A stretch of DNA of 64,000 nt from positions 806,001 through 870,000 of the forward strand of contig NC_063263.1 in the NCBI RefSeq assembly GCF_019578655.1. The letters run 5' to 3'. The position numbers were made by a program, and so were the translations under genes. Origin of the DNA: Ricinus communis (lineage: Eukaryota; Streptophyta; Magnoliopsida; Malpighiales; Euphorbiaceae). Shown one piece after another: positions 52,571 through 64,000 of this stretch (the first letter of the stretch is position 1; each line of letters begins with the position of its first letter). Under the pieces are notes generated by a model, which saw only the letters and a program-made list of their open reading frames with translations, had not been told where the DNA came from and ran no database searches.

Positions 52571-55500
52571 AGTTGATTGTGAACATAATTCTTCTAGTAA
52601 TGAATTATTGGGAATGTCTATGAAGTCTGTGGATGAAGGTTATAGTTTATATACTGAGTATGCATTTAGAATTAGTTTTGGTGTGAGAAGTTATAAGCAA
52701 ATTAATAGAGCAGATGGCAAATCATTGACAATGAAAAAACTCATTTGTTCAAAGGCTGGTATAATAAAATATAAACAAGAAAAATAAATGTTTCTTAAAA
52801 CTTGATATCGATACTAGTTGTCGAGCTCTCACAGAGTTCCATGTTGATGAAGAAGGAGTTTGGACTATAACTAAACACCAAATAGAGCATAATCATGACC
52901 TATATTCGGCAAGCAAAATTTACCTTGTTCATTCTCAAAGACAAATTATAAACAACCAACTTGATTATCTTAATGATTTAAAAAGAAGTAGAGTTGAAGT
53001 GACTGATCGGATTAGATGGTTGAAAAACCAATCATGAGAATCACCATTGATTAGATTTATTTCAAGGGATGCTTTGCATATAATTATTTGACATTGATAA
53101 ATATGAACAAATTGAATGGTTGTGATTCAAATGCTTTGATTGAAATTTTTAGGAAAAGATAATCCAATGAAAAAAACTTTTTCTTTGATTTTGAAGTTGA
53201 CAGTGATGCAAAAATTACGCAACATCTTTTGGAGATATGAGCAAATAAAATAAGATTATGAGTTGTTTAGAGTTTTGTTAGTGCATTATACTATATATTA
53301 TGCTAACATATTGAATATGATTTGTGGTTCTTTTATAGGTATGAACCACCGTTACTTAAATAATTTTATTTCACATTATGTTCATTCTAGCCTCTTATAA
53401 TGTTTATATATTTTAATAATATCCTATAAATATTTAATATTTTATTATTCTTAAAGTCATCATAAACATATGATGTTGTTTTTGTTGTGCTTTTGTATAT
53501 AAATCATCATTGTATGAATATTATGCTTGGATGTGGTTTTTTTATTGAATGAGAGAATTGAGTCTTTTGTTTAGGTTTCAGACACTTTTTTAAAATTTGT
53601 GGAAGGAAAATATCCATAAAATAATAATGACAGACCAATCTTCTGCCATAGTTATTGGAATTGCTCAAGTATTTCCTAACTCATGCCATAGGCTTTGTAT
53701 ATGGCACATAGGAGAGAATTCGAACAAAAATATTAAATTCTTAAAAAGTCAAAAAGGATTTGTAGATTTGTTCAAATTTTTGCTGAATTATATTGATACG
53801 AAGGATGAGTTTGAGTTCTATTTGCCTAGGTAAGAAAAATTAATTGTTATTCATTTATACATACTAAGATGTTCATTTAATTTTTTTTTTAAAACTTGAT
53901 TAGGTCAAACAAACAAAGGTGCACTATAACATCCCAGCTAGGCAATTATCCCCAAACCATTTATTAAGATAATCAAATAATAAAACAATACAAAAGAGTA
54001 GAATAACAACTATAAAGGGTAGGAAAGCCTAAAGAGAAAAGACCAAAGCCTATGAAAATCTGAAACTACTATTACCTATTGCATCATTTCTCATTATATC
54101 ATCACATACAATAGGATATGTGTCCCATCTAATTTCACTCAGAAAAAGAGATGGCCAATGATAAAAGTTTATCAGCAACTTGGTTTCTCTCATGATAGAT
54201 ATGATAGCCCATAATTATGCCTCAAATGTAAAGCAAATCCCTAAAGGCCTAGTAAAGGAGCCAATAGCTAGCCCGTTATTGAGATGAAAAATTCCACCGA
54301 CACTTGCTAACCTTAGACTATTGTGTGCTGCACCATTAATATAGACTTTAAACCACTTTAGAGGCAGTGGCATCTAACTAACAAAGAACACAGACAAAGC
54401 AAGCTTTATAATTACTGAAACACTTAAGCATTGCAAAGCAAGAATGAAAGATTGCTTGTTGTTTGTAAAGCCCATTCTAAATGTTTTTGCTTCTTTAATA
54501 GCATGGAAAATAATTCGAATTGAATGATTTAATAGGAAAAAGATTGAATTAAATGTTACCTAGTTTTATGCATTCCAAATTTCCCAAATAGAGATAAGGA
54601 CTTTGACTTTCCAAAGAGCAAAGAGTTGTGATGGTAGGGAGACTTTCATAGCTGCTAGAAAAAGTTCTAGAAAGGAGTCACTAAGGACAAAACACACTTG
54701 GAAAAGATCTTGTAGAGCATTCCATATTCCAAATTCTCCAGACCATTTATACACATGACAAGAAGAGGCCACAACTAAACTGCAACTTTACAAATAATCA
54801 TTTGTTGGAAAATGATCGAGTAGAAGTCACCAACATAAAAAGGAACGAGAAGGAGGCAAATAATATCATCATACCTCCCTATTCCATGCAACACAATGAG
54901 AGTGAATGCGAATGAAATCAGAAGCCACCTTATAAGAGAAAGTGCTATTAGGAGAGAATCACCAAACAAAATCATTCTGCTGACTATGAGAAAAGGCTAT
55001 ATTATGGATATCATCAACAATGTCCAAGTATGCAGCTCAAAACGAAGTAAGGAAATGCCATGAATTGTCCTAAAAATATCAACAATTGATGTTCATTTAA
55101 TTTAATATTCTATAATAATCCATTTTCTTTAGCCTTAATTTTTCATTATCTATGAAATTAATATTCATTATGATTAATTTTAATGCTACTTTTATTTTAT
55201 TTTTTATTCATCATCTGAATGTTCATTATACTGTAATGTAGTCTAAAATGTTCATCAATATTTTTAATTGCAGATTAATTACAAAATTTCATTATCACAA
55301 TAACCCTTAGATAGAGAAGCTATACAAGTTTAGAGATAAATGGTGCGTTGCTCTTAGTAAAGACTATTTTTCAAATGGTGTTTTATCATCGTAAAGGAGT
55401 GAGACAACAAATAATTCTATGTTCATAAGACTTTTTAGGACTGCTAGTCTTTGTGACTCTTATAATTTATTTGTTGATATAGTCTTAGAATGGAGAAATA

Positions 55501-56230
55501 AAGAGAATAGGGAAGATTTACATTACATAGTAGGTCAACTGCCTATGTAATAAATAATGTGAAGCTTTTTCATATGTTAGGGGATATACATTATTTATTT
55601 TTTGTTTGATGGGCAATTTATAAAGGGAGTTGCATGTCATCAACAATGTGTGATGTTAAATGGTAGTAATATTAAATATCATATGTACCGACGTGATGTG
55701 GATGTGATTCGACATGAGGTTGATTTCAATCAATATGATTTTTGAGTATATGATACACTTACAAGATGATTTCTTAGGTGGAGATTATTTGCTGCCATTA
55801 TTTGCATACATTGAACGTTTACTGTATTGAAGCTATCTTAGAGAACTATATAATTAGTAGATGGATGTAGGAGTTATTGAAAGTAGTGATAAAGATATTC
55901 TTATAACTTTATGTTTGTCAAATGAATTTGGTGTAGCTATTTCACTTTGGAGAATTCAAATGGCTAGAAAATTTTAAAAATTGATTTCAATTAATGAACA
56001 TAATAATATCAAAGCTCGAGAACATGCATGTTAGCTTTTGAGAATGCGAAAAGTAAAATTGTGAGTGAGGTTGGTTCTATATGTTTAGAAGATTGTAATG
56101 AAACTTTAGGTGAGAAAATTCAAAATCCTCTTAGTCGGAAAGTAAAAGGTCAGCGTAAAAAATGGCCAAGAGTGTTATAGACAAAAAATATAACCAAGCA
56201 AAAGGGTATAGGAGAAATATTTAAATGGCT
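52571..56230 (+). pseudogene. FAR1-related (FRS/MULE-derived) gene, broken, LINE in an intron
   Basis: The FAR1 DNA-binding domain is at 52571-52940: SVDEGYSLYTEYAFRISFGV, LICSKAG, TSCRALTEFHVDEEGVWTI and EHNHDL supply the C-C-H-H zinc ligands, with a frameshift near 52787. Then come NDLKRSRVEVTDRIRWLKNQ and DSNALIEIF…FFFDFEVDSDAK (52960-53220). MULE transposase core pieces follow (MLGCGF near 53520; MTDQSSAIVIGIAQVFPNSC and HRLCIWHIGEN at 53627-53720). After an intron come LYKFRDKW, RSETTNNSM and DVDVIRHEV (55300-55735), then WRIQMARKF and a final KVKGQRKKW (56160). Stops are numerous. FAR1/FHY3 proteins are transcription factors derived from MULE transposases; this copy is dead. Confidence 0.85.
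53884..55087 (-). mobile_element. 5'-truncated LINE (L1-like) insertion
   Basis: Bounded by a perfect 16-bp target duplication (GATGTTCATTTAATTT at 53868-53883 and 55088-55103). On the minus strand it ends in an A-run (plus-strand T-run at 53884-53890), as target-primed integration produces. The body encodes, on the minus strand, LFALWKVKVLISIWEIWNA (zf-RVT-like end of LINE ORF2) and WFKVYINGAAHNSLRLASVG (RNase H-like, first catalytic Asp replaced by Asn). It sits in a FAR1-like intron whose donor is at 53829-53830 and acceptor at about 55273. Confidence 0.9.
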
Positions 56231-58048
56231 ACATTACAAACAAAAATAACAGTTCATAATTCAATTCATATGCTTTATTCGTTGAGTTTTTTAATTTATA
56301 TATATGTTATATTTATCTTAGATTATATTTTAATTTTTTAGGGAACTGTTCATGAAGTAGTTTAAAAGGGCCAAATTCTGGCAGCTTCGAATTGGTAAAT
56401 ATCATACCAATTTCAAATTCAAGAAGTTATACTTCAACTCTATTCATTGAATTTTAATATTTCGAATGGTTGATAAGAACCTTTTTTTTGTAATTTTTTT
56501 AATGATTTTTAATATAATGAGAATATATTTTTTCTTTTAAAGAATTATGTTCCAGTTTTAATAGTTTAACTGTTCTTTTCATAAACATTTAATAGTATTA
56601 CAGTGAACGTTTATTTAAAGAGGAATGAATATACAATTTTCATCTAAATCCTATGAGTAGGAATGTCAATGAACATTCTATTGAATGATCATGAACATTT
56701 TAACATACTGTAATGAATATCAATGGTCTGTTCATTACATAATTAAAGATTATTCATTAAAATATCTTGGTCATGTTCATTATTATGAACGTTTGATTAT
56801 CAATGGAAAAAATATAATAATATGATTATAAAAAATATTGGACCATTGATAAAAAGAAATTAAAACCTTTTAGAAAATAAAATTTGTTCCTACAAAATTA
56901 AAATATATGAAAAAATGAAATATGTACACTGTTATACATTGTTTTTCTTCCATTCAATGAACTTTTTCTTTGCTTTTTAAAAAATTTCATTCTTGTAGAT
57001 GTTGAAATTTAACATGAGAATGGTGCAACAATATTTTTCTCTAAGCACTTTCAATTCATCAAATTGAAAATCACACACAAACAATGAAAAAAATTAATAT
57101 TTATAATAGTTGTAGTAATTATAAGAATTAATGTCATATTGAAAATTTACATTATTTATTGTCAGTTTGCATTCGAATTTAGAAGATCTCCATTAAATGT
57201 TTCTATGTGCCTCATGTCATACACCCACAAGATTGTCATGGAAATTTCCAGAAATATCTTGAGAAGTTCTTCACTCTTTCACTTATTTTTCAATCTTTTC
57301 TTCCCATATAATTCTAAAATGTTGTATGCTAAAAATACATAAACTAATATTTAATTAAATTTGTTACGAACACTTTACATAAAAGCCATGAACATGTTAA
57401 TTATAAGTTATGAACATTTTAACTAATAAGTAATGAATATTCACCATAAGAAAAATAACTATTAGTGATGAAAAACTAATGAGAGTATAAAAATTTTCTT
57501 GCTAAAAGTACAGCTCTATTATCTTTGATAAGGGTATAAAATTCTTCTCGTTAAGAACCTAATAATCAATGACCAGATATCTATTTCCTAACAAGTGGTA
57601 TGTAAAATCCTCATTATTAGGCTAAATTAGTGCCACCTTTTCTACCAAAACCAAAAATAAAAATAAATTTTTTTATTTTATTTAAAAATATAAAAAGAGT
57701 TTAGCCTCTTCTTTTTGGTTAAAAAGGATCTAGTTACTTTATTTTCTTCCATTTCTCTTATTTTAGATTCTTAACCTAAAATTTTTAAATTTAAAAAAAG
57801 TCTAGCTAGTCACTCAACAAATTTTTTTCCAATCTCTCCAATATTATAGGTAAAACTTTTACTATTTATTAATTTTCTTTGGCGCTCTCTTTCCTTCACT
57901 TTGACACTTTGATTGGTTGAAGATGCAATTTAAATTAGTTTTTATTCAATATGTGAAGTAGATTGCTCTTATTATGAAGCTTGAAGAAGTTATTATCGTT
58001 GTCGGTGAAGAAGATAAAAATCCTATTTGCGATATGTACGCTCTCCGT
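56231..58048. other. AT-rich spacer rich in ATGTTCAT/ATGAACAT motifs
   Basis: No gene is supported. From about 56570 to 57450 the octamer and near-matches (GAACATT, GAACGTT, TTCATTA) recur every 40-100 bp on both strands. The same motif litters the FAR1-like introns upstream. Confidence 0.7.
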
Positions 58049-59217
58049 TGTATCTTGATGCACCAAGAAGGGGAGGTTGAATTAATATATAAAGTTAATG
58101 GGAAATTAAAATTCAATTAAAAGATAAGATAAAGAAAGAAAAGAAAATGTAATACAGTTTATGAAGTTATTCTGATTCATTATATCCATTCCCCAACCTA
58201 CAATTGAGTATTTCACTATTAATGATCCTTTTAAGGGTGCAAGATCAAACCCAAGTGTCTCCAAGCTCGCACTCAAACCTTTTCCTAAGAGTTTTCCCAA
58301 GCTCACCTCCAAATTTAGTGTTTAGGTCCATATCAAACCTTACAAGAGTTTTTCTCTCTAGGTAACTCTCAAACCCTTTCTCAAGTATTTAAGGCTGATA
58401 CTCAAACCTTTATAAGTATTTTATGACTCACACTTAAATCTATACAGATAAATTTTAATATAGAAAGATGAAAAATTACTTTGTAAGAGTTTGGGCACTT
58501 AAAAAATTGAACCACCATTGTTTAAGTCTTTAAGAGGAGTATTTATACACATAACAATCTCTTAGAGAAGTTATAAATAGCCCACACTTCATTAAATGCA
58601 AAGTAAAGATGATTTGGCAAAAAGCAGCTTTCTGCTAGAGAAGCGCCCTCTTGCTTGGAAAGTGCTTCTGTGCTTTCTAAATATAGTCATTGGAACTCTA
58701 ACGGCTCTTAGCATATAGCATCGTTTTATGGGATGATGGCATAATGGTCACTGACTTAGCATTTAAGGCGAATGCCACCCTCGAGCTTGAGAAGCACCCT
58801 CGCAGTTGCTTGAAGCACCCTTGCGATTGATTGAACCACGCCTAGAAGCACGACCACGCTTGAGCTCGCTACTCTCTGCCATATTTTATTTTTCTCTTTA
58901 ATAGGAGGTGCCCTCGCGCTTCATAGGAAGATGGCTCTTTGAATGTTAAGTGTCAATGTTTGACCGAGAGGCTTCCAAGTGACTTTGAGAAAAGTGCCCA
59001 TGTGCTTCTGAAAGCATTGTTATGCTTCTAAAAATGCTCGGGTGCTTTTGTAGCTTCAACAATGCTATTTGATTTTCTTTAAGGCCTTTTATCCAATACT
59101 TAAGCCACTTTAACACTATACACTAGACACTCAAAATATGAAATTTAGTACTACTCAATTTGATTGTCAAAATCAAAATAAAGAATTTCCAAATTCATGA
59201 AATGATTTAGGCTAACA
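58049..59217 (-). repeat. 3' LTR of a Sirevirus-type copia element (1169 bp)
   Basis: On the minus strand it starts TGTTAGCCTAAATC and ends AAGATACA, just past the CCCCTTCTTGGTGCATC sequence common at the right end of such LTRs. A polypurine AAGGGGGAG lies just upstream (plus-strand CTCCCCCTT at about 59298-59306, and a second at about 59350). A TATA box (TGTATAAATAC on the minus strand, plus about 58545-58555) fits U3/R. U3 holds a cluster of GCxCCCTxGCG-like repeats (58640-59045). Confidence 0.72.
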
Positions 59218-61375
59218 ATCTCATTCTTTTTAATTTTAACAATTAAATTAATAAAAAATAAATAAATTGTATGTAGAATACACAAAGTGCATATGCTCCC
59301 CCTTATCTCTTAAATAAGTAAGATCAGAAAATTATTTTGAAGTTGATCTCTCCCCCTTAATGTTCAAATTGATTAATTTTTGCACAAGTTCATATTCTCT
59401 CCCTTTGTCAAGATTAAAAAGGAATATACCATTTGTTGGTGAGAATGGATAGAAAGGGTAAAAGAGAGAAATGATAAAGGAACAAGCTAATAGTATCATA
59501 AGAAAAGAAAATTCACTTATACCACTTATTGAATACAAGCAACAATAATAAAGAATAAAAAGAATTAAGTACCAATTGTGCTTATATCTATTTTCTTCCA
59601 TTTTATCCACTTTTATTGAGTTATTGAGAGAAGTAGAATTGATACTTGCTTGTCTTTAGCACTCACCGTCCAAATTTTAATTTTCTTCCCATGAAGTGGA
59701 TTGGAAGTTATCCTACAAGAAGATCAAAAGATGTTCTTCTTTAGTATCCACACAAACTTGGGTCCATAGTGATTAGTCTTGAAAAGATCTTTTAATTTAA
59801 GATGAGCTTTCTTAATATAACAAAATATATTTATATGGCCAAATTTCATGCAATAATGACATTGAACATAGGGTTCAAAGTTCCTTTAGTTCAATGGTCT
59901 TCTTGCTTAGTATTTAGGTTTTGCCACATTTCTATCTTTATCATGCATATGAGGACATATTTTATAAGCATGTGTATATTTATTGGCACTCTTATTGTAC
60001 ATGAAAGCATGACTAAGCCTTAGAGGCTTACCTCTTGGACCTTGTGGTGCCTTCCATTTTCTCTTGGGGAGAGGAGGCCTAATGTGTGCTTTAACCTCCT
60101 TTGATACAACCTCCATAGTTGATGTTTAAGGTATAGATGCTTTAATAAAAAGGGAACTAGATAGAGATAATGATGATGAATCTTTATTGAAGCCTAAAAC
60201 ATATTTAATAAGAGGAGGTCTTTAAGATACATTAAGTGTATCTAAAGCTTTCTTTCCCTTATGAAACTTTGAAATAGAATTTCTTAACTCCTCTATTTTG
60301 TTTTTAAATCATTATTTTCTTTATGAAACTCATTAAGTTGAGGATGTTTTTTAAGAGACTTCATTTAAATAGTCTTTTGGCTCCAAATTTAAAGAAGTAA
60401 GACTTGAAATTTGTTTTTCAAATTTTTTAAAATCATTTTCTAGTTTCAAACTCTTTTCTTTATAAAACTTCATTTTAGAATGATAGTTTTCACATTTTAA
60501 AATTATGGCTTCCAAGAGTTTAATATGAATCATCTCATGCATATCATGACCATAATCACTATCATGAGTATGAGATGAAGAACACACCTCATTAGAGTCA
60601 TCCTCCATGGCAATAAAGAAAAGGTCACCAACTTCTTTTTTATCTTCTTCACTTGAAGAATTATCAGCAATGTTGCTTTGTATGCTTTCTTTTTCTTTCT
60701 TTTCTTGTTCTTGCTTTTGTGGCAATCGGCCTTGCTTGGCACACTCATAGCAAATAATATCTCCACTTGAGCTTGAAGGAGATTTCTTGAAAGGTCTCTT
60801 GTCTCTTTTCTTATTCTTGATGATTTTCTTAACCCTTCTAGAAAGCATGACAAGGTCCTTATTAACATTATCATTTGATTCAGATGCACTTGAGCTCTCA
60901 CTTTCTCAATGATGCTTAGTTGAGCTCTTGAGGGCAGATGACTTCTTTTTGCCTTCTCTTTCCTTTTCTTACTCTTCTTCTTTGAAAGCTATTTCAGAGG
61001 TGAAAAGCTTACTAATGAGTTCATTCATTGAGATTTCACCCAAGTCTTTATTGCTCTCTTAATACTTGCAATCTTAAGCTATAATCCTTAAGAGGGAGTG
61101 CCTTAAGGATTTTATTGTTGATGTAAACTAGCTCATAGTGCTTCTCTGATTTTCGCAAGTTGTTGATGATGGTTAGAGGGCGACTTATCAAATTGATGAC
61201 ACTCTCATTAGGCTTCATTTTGAAAAGCTCATATTCGGTATGAGTAATTGAACTTTCTTGGACCTTATTTGCTTGGTCTTCATGGTAATTCTCTAAGGTC
61301 TTCCAAATTTTAAAGGTGGTGGAAAGATGTTGAACTGTTTCACATTCTTTTATTGATAGAGAGCTTAAGAAAATG
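59218..61375 (-). mobile_element. Internal part of the Sirevirus derivative: gag retained, pol deleted
   Basis: From right to left (5' to 3' on minus): gag UBN2-type segment (61375 to about 60350), second CCHC knuckle (59861-59820), a short leftover frame ending KLINLNIKGERSTSK (59610-59332), polypurine tract, then the 3' LTR. No protease DSG, integrase or RT motif can be found, so about 3-4 kb of pol is missing. The 5' LTR and start of gag would lie beyond LTR-D and outside the window. Confidence 0.72.
59820..61375 (-). pseudogene. Sirevirus-type copia gag with two zinc-knuckle regions, broken
   Basis: The N-terminal part (61375-60900) shows copia gag signatures such as YELFKMKPNESV with in-frame stops. 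It continues in an open frame at 60848-60351 (165 codons): RRVKKIIKNKKRDKRPF, then a first knuckle keeping only its two cysteines (CYEC at 60741-60752), an acidic SSSEEDKKEVGDL stretch, DDSNEVCSS and a coiled-coil-like C terminus. A second, intact knuckle CHYCMKFGHINIFC is at 59861-59820, followed by HYGPKFVWILKK. A second CCHC after a coiled coil is characteristic of Sirevirus gag. LTR-D cuts it at 61375. Confidence 0.75.
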
Positions 61376-64000
61376 TGTCACGACCCCACCCGTGGGCCAG
61401 TGACCGGCACTAGGGAATGGGTAGGCTTAAGGCCACCGAAACCCGTAGTAAGCCTGACACTCACTGATTTAAACAAATCTCATCTCAAATTAATATTATT
61501 AAAACTATAAATTATCTTAATAGTTACACTTTACAAAATTACTTGGTCGCACGAAAAACTAGGCGGCGAGACCCGGAAACTCGGAAAATTTACAACCGAT
61601 ACATCTACTATTACTACCGCGGAGAATCTAAGATTTACCAATTTACATACCAAATCAAATACATCACCCAGATGATGAAGGAGTCGAGTTAATAAGAGTC
61701 GGCGGGAGAACTAATGATCACGAATCCGAAAAAATAAATGGAGACTATTAACTTTAGAGTGAGTTAAAATCAAATAATCTAGGGACTATTGCTTCTTCTC
61801 GGAAAACATAGATTATTCAAATCGATATATCAAACCATACTATAATCATACCCTACTATTTCCTTCACATAAAATATTAATCATTCGAATCAAAATATCA
61901 ACCATGCACGTAAATACAATCCATATTATAATCATACCATAATAAATTAATAAATGAATAAATAAAAATATATTTTTACTTTTACGGGACGAGTGGCTCA
62001 ATAGAACCCTAAACCCCAAAATCTAGTAGCCATTCGGCTCTCTTAATCAATAAGGCGAAGCAATGCGGACCGGGGACCTTACCTCGGTCACCGGTGGTCA
62101 CTTAAGTATCCAAATAAGAAATCTAGTAGCCATTCGGCTCTCTTAATCCAATAAGGTAGCCCCGAGAGGCAATGCTCGACCAGGGACCTTACCCACATTT
62201 ACTCAATCAGCCCGAGAGCCATGCTCGACCAGGGCAAACCCATAAATATCTCATTACATGTCCATGATCATTACCGGTGCGCACGCGGTCCTGATGTAAC
62301 CCATCAGGCGGCATGTTCTACAAGCCACATTTCCCAAATTGCAATCACCACATTTAATAAATATTATTGTCTAAAGAAGTCATTCAACTATATCAAAATA
62401 ACGATTAACAATTTTAAAGTAAGACATCATGCAACTCATGTGGAAAACTGATAATATTTGATATTATTATAACATTACTAATAATAATATTTATATTACC
62501 TTCAATAATCCAGTGAAGTTATTTATGTTGCGATACTAATAACCATATTATGCATAAACTTTCAAAATAACATATTAAATTCAAACTTAGCAATAGTGCA
62601 ACGATTAAGTGACTTTAACTCACAGGTTTGGCGACCTCCTAGCTCTCTGCCCAGCTGCGGTAGGTAGGGCGAGCCGAACGCGAATCCAGACAATCTAGTC
62701 ACGGAAAACAATTTATCAAAACGATGAAACAATCGATCATTAATCCTAGGTGAGTCTAAGAATCTCGACTGGGAATTCTAAAATCCGGGAGAACCTCCTT
62801 ACACACGAACATTACCCAGAAGGCGGGTCCGACTGCGCGAGAACACCCAAATACTTGATTTAAACAGCTGGAGTCGGGTCCACAACTTCACTATCTCAGC
62901 GAACTCAAGACAAAAACACAAGGCGTAATCACGGGACAATTATTTTGACTCACAAAAACATCAAATACTCAATATAAACCATTAGACACAATTAAACCAA
63001 GAATTCCAAAATTAACAGGCCAAAGATAATTATTAAGGCTTTCGATCGCTACCGACTCCGCTACCTGGCGGCGTGATGCGATCCACGCTTCCGATTTTCG
63101 ATATGACATCCGATCATCCGGGAGATTTGCGGACGATCTCGGGCCGTCGACGACCAGAGCGCAAGCCGTCGTCCCATCATCGAGCGGCTGAGAGTCGGAG
63201 AGACTCCCTCCGATCGTCCCATCCTCGCATGGATCTAGGAAAAAACCCAAAAATGCGGCTGCCACCATTTTCTCTCTCCACCGGATCTTCCGTCTCCGGC
63301 CACCACAGACACCGATACACAAAGCCGAGGCCGAGTCGATCGCATCGATCCATCGTGACCGAGGCCTGAGCACGAGAGATGGACCAATGACACGCAAAAG
63401 CTTGGCGCCATCTTCCTCTCTCGCCAGAGCTAGAGGAGGCGCCCATATTTGTTTTCAGGTTGCCTGCCCGGAGTGGCAGCAGCCGGCCGGCCAGCAGCTG
63501 CTGTTTCTCAACCAACGGCGGACGCTGCGCCCAAGGCGACCTGCAGCCGCTCCTTCCTCCGCTCCTCTCTCCCGACATCTCTTCTCCCTTCTTCTTCCCC
63601 GACTTCCATTCCTTTCAATATCGACATTAGGCCCCCGCACTTTTCCTTATTGCAATTTGGTCCCTCAACTTTCTTAATTACTTACAATTTCATCCTGCAG
63701 AATTCCAATTTAAACCCCAAACTTCTTTTTAGCCTTTCAATTAAGCCCCTAACTATTTAATTTGGGCCAAAACCGAATTATTGAAAATACACAATTACAA
63801 AAATACCCCTGACCGACATATTTATTTACGAAAATACCAAACTCACAAATTTCCATTAAACCCTCACAAAAATAAAATTATACTTTTAATCCTTATTCCA
63901 AAATAATCCTCCAATTAAATCCTACACACAATTAAATTAAATAATCAATTTCCAACTTAAAATTTAATACTACTAATCAATTATAATACCAATTTTTCCA
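61376..64000 (+). mobile_element. LTR of the TGTCACGACCC family (LTR-D), cut by window edge
   Basis: Starts TGTCACGACCCCACCCGTGG at 61376 inside the Sirevirus gag, with AAATG at 61371-61375 as the presumed left target copy; the right end is outside the window. The first 160 bp are closest to LTR-A. It contains the CTCGACCAGGG repeats (62180-62235), a GGAGTCGGG arm (62870-62878) whose partner arm is broken, the GC-rich part (63050-63600) and the AT-rich right third. Whether it is solo or the 5' LTR of a full element cannot be seen. Confidence 0.9.
62018..62156. repeat. 39-bp direct duplication inside LTR-D
   Basis: The AATCTAGTAGCCATTCGGCT block and its continuation occur at 62018-62055 and 62118-62156. 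LTR-A has only one related copy (about 29035-29072), so this duplication arose in, or is an assembly artefact of, LTR-D. Confidence 0.85.

Overview
This window is plant nuclear DNA, most likely from a eudicot. The evidence is a 22-exon gene with GT-AG introns encoding a plant-type mitochondrial AAA-ATPase, followed by about 46 kb of AT-rich DNA filled with plant transposon families (Ty1-copia, Sirevirus, Ty3-gypsy/Athila, a MuDR-like MULE, a FAR1-like MULE derivative and a LINE). No bacterial-style operon, CRISPR array or prophage is present. I cannot name the species from sequence alone.

Region 1 (1-17.7 kb) holds the only apparently intact host gene, on the minus strand. Twenty-two coding exons splice in frame into 968 codons, from ATG at 16768 to the left edge, where the last C-terminal exon(s) are cut off. 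It encodes a transit-peptide-like N terminus, a conserved plant-specific N-terminal region, an acidic linker and a complete C-terminal AAA domain (Walker A, Walker B, sensor 1, part of the lid). One intron uses a GC donor. A GC-rich minisatellite leader with a plausible splice donor lies upstream.

Region 2 (17.7-28.4 kb) is AT-rich intergenic DNA. It contains microsatellites, a diverged tandem duplication, a decayed Ty1-copia element (20.6-25.6 kb) and a minus-strand gypsy remnant (26.65-27.6 kb) sitting inside an older AT-rich tandem repeat.

Region 3 (28.4-46.7 kb) begins with a 2.5 kb solo LTR bounded by a perfect 5-bp target duplication. It then has the C-terminal end of a MULE transposase pseudogene, split by an 11.9 kb Athila-type gypsy element (32.5-44.4 kb). 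The Athila element carries gag, protease-RT-RNase H, integrase, an internal hairpin/G-box/TATA block and an ATHILA ORF-1/env-like reading frame, all damaged. It is flanked by an unusual 27-bp perfect duplication.

Region 4 (46.7-64 kb) has two more LTRs of the 28.4 kb family, one nested inside the other, both with target duplications. A broken FAR1-related gene follows, with a LINE (16-bp target duplication) in one of its introns. Then comes a minus-strand Sirevirus derivative that keeps its 3' LTR and gag but has lost pol. Its gag is interrupted by a fourth LTR of the same family, which runs off the right edge.

The order of insertions can be read directly: MULE before Athila; LTR-B before LTR-C; FAR1-like gene before LINE; Sirevirus before LTR-D. 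The least ordinary signals are the 27-bp duplication, the hairpin/G-box/TATA block in Athila, a conserved stem-loop in the four LTRs, and patchy scrambling of GC-rich stretches between otherwise near-identical repeat copies, which may be an assembly artefact.
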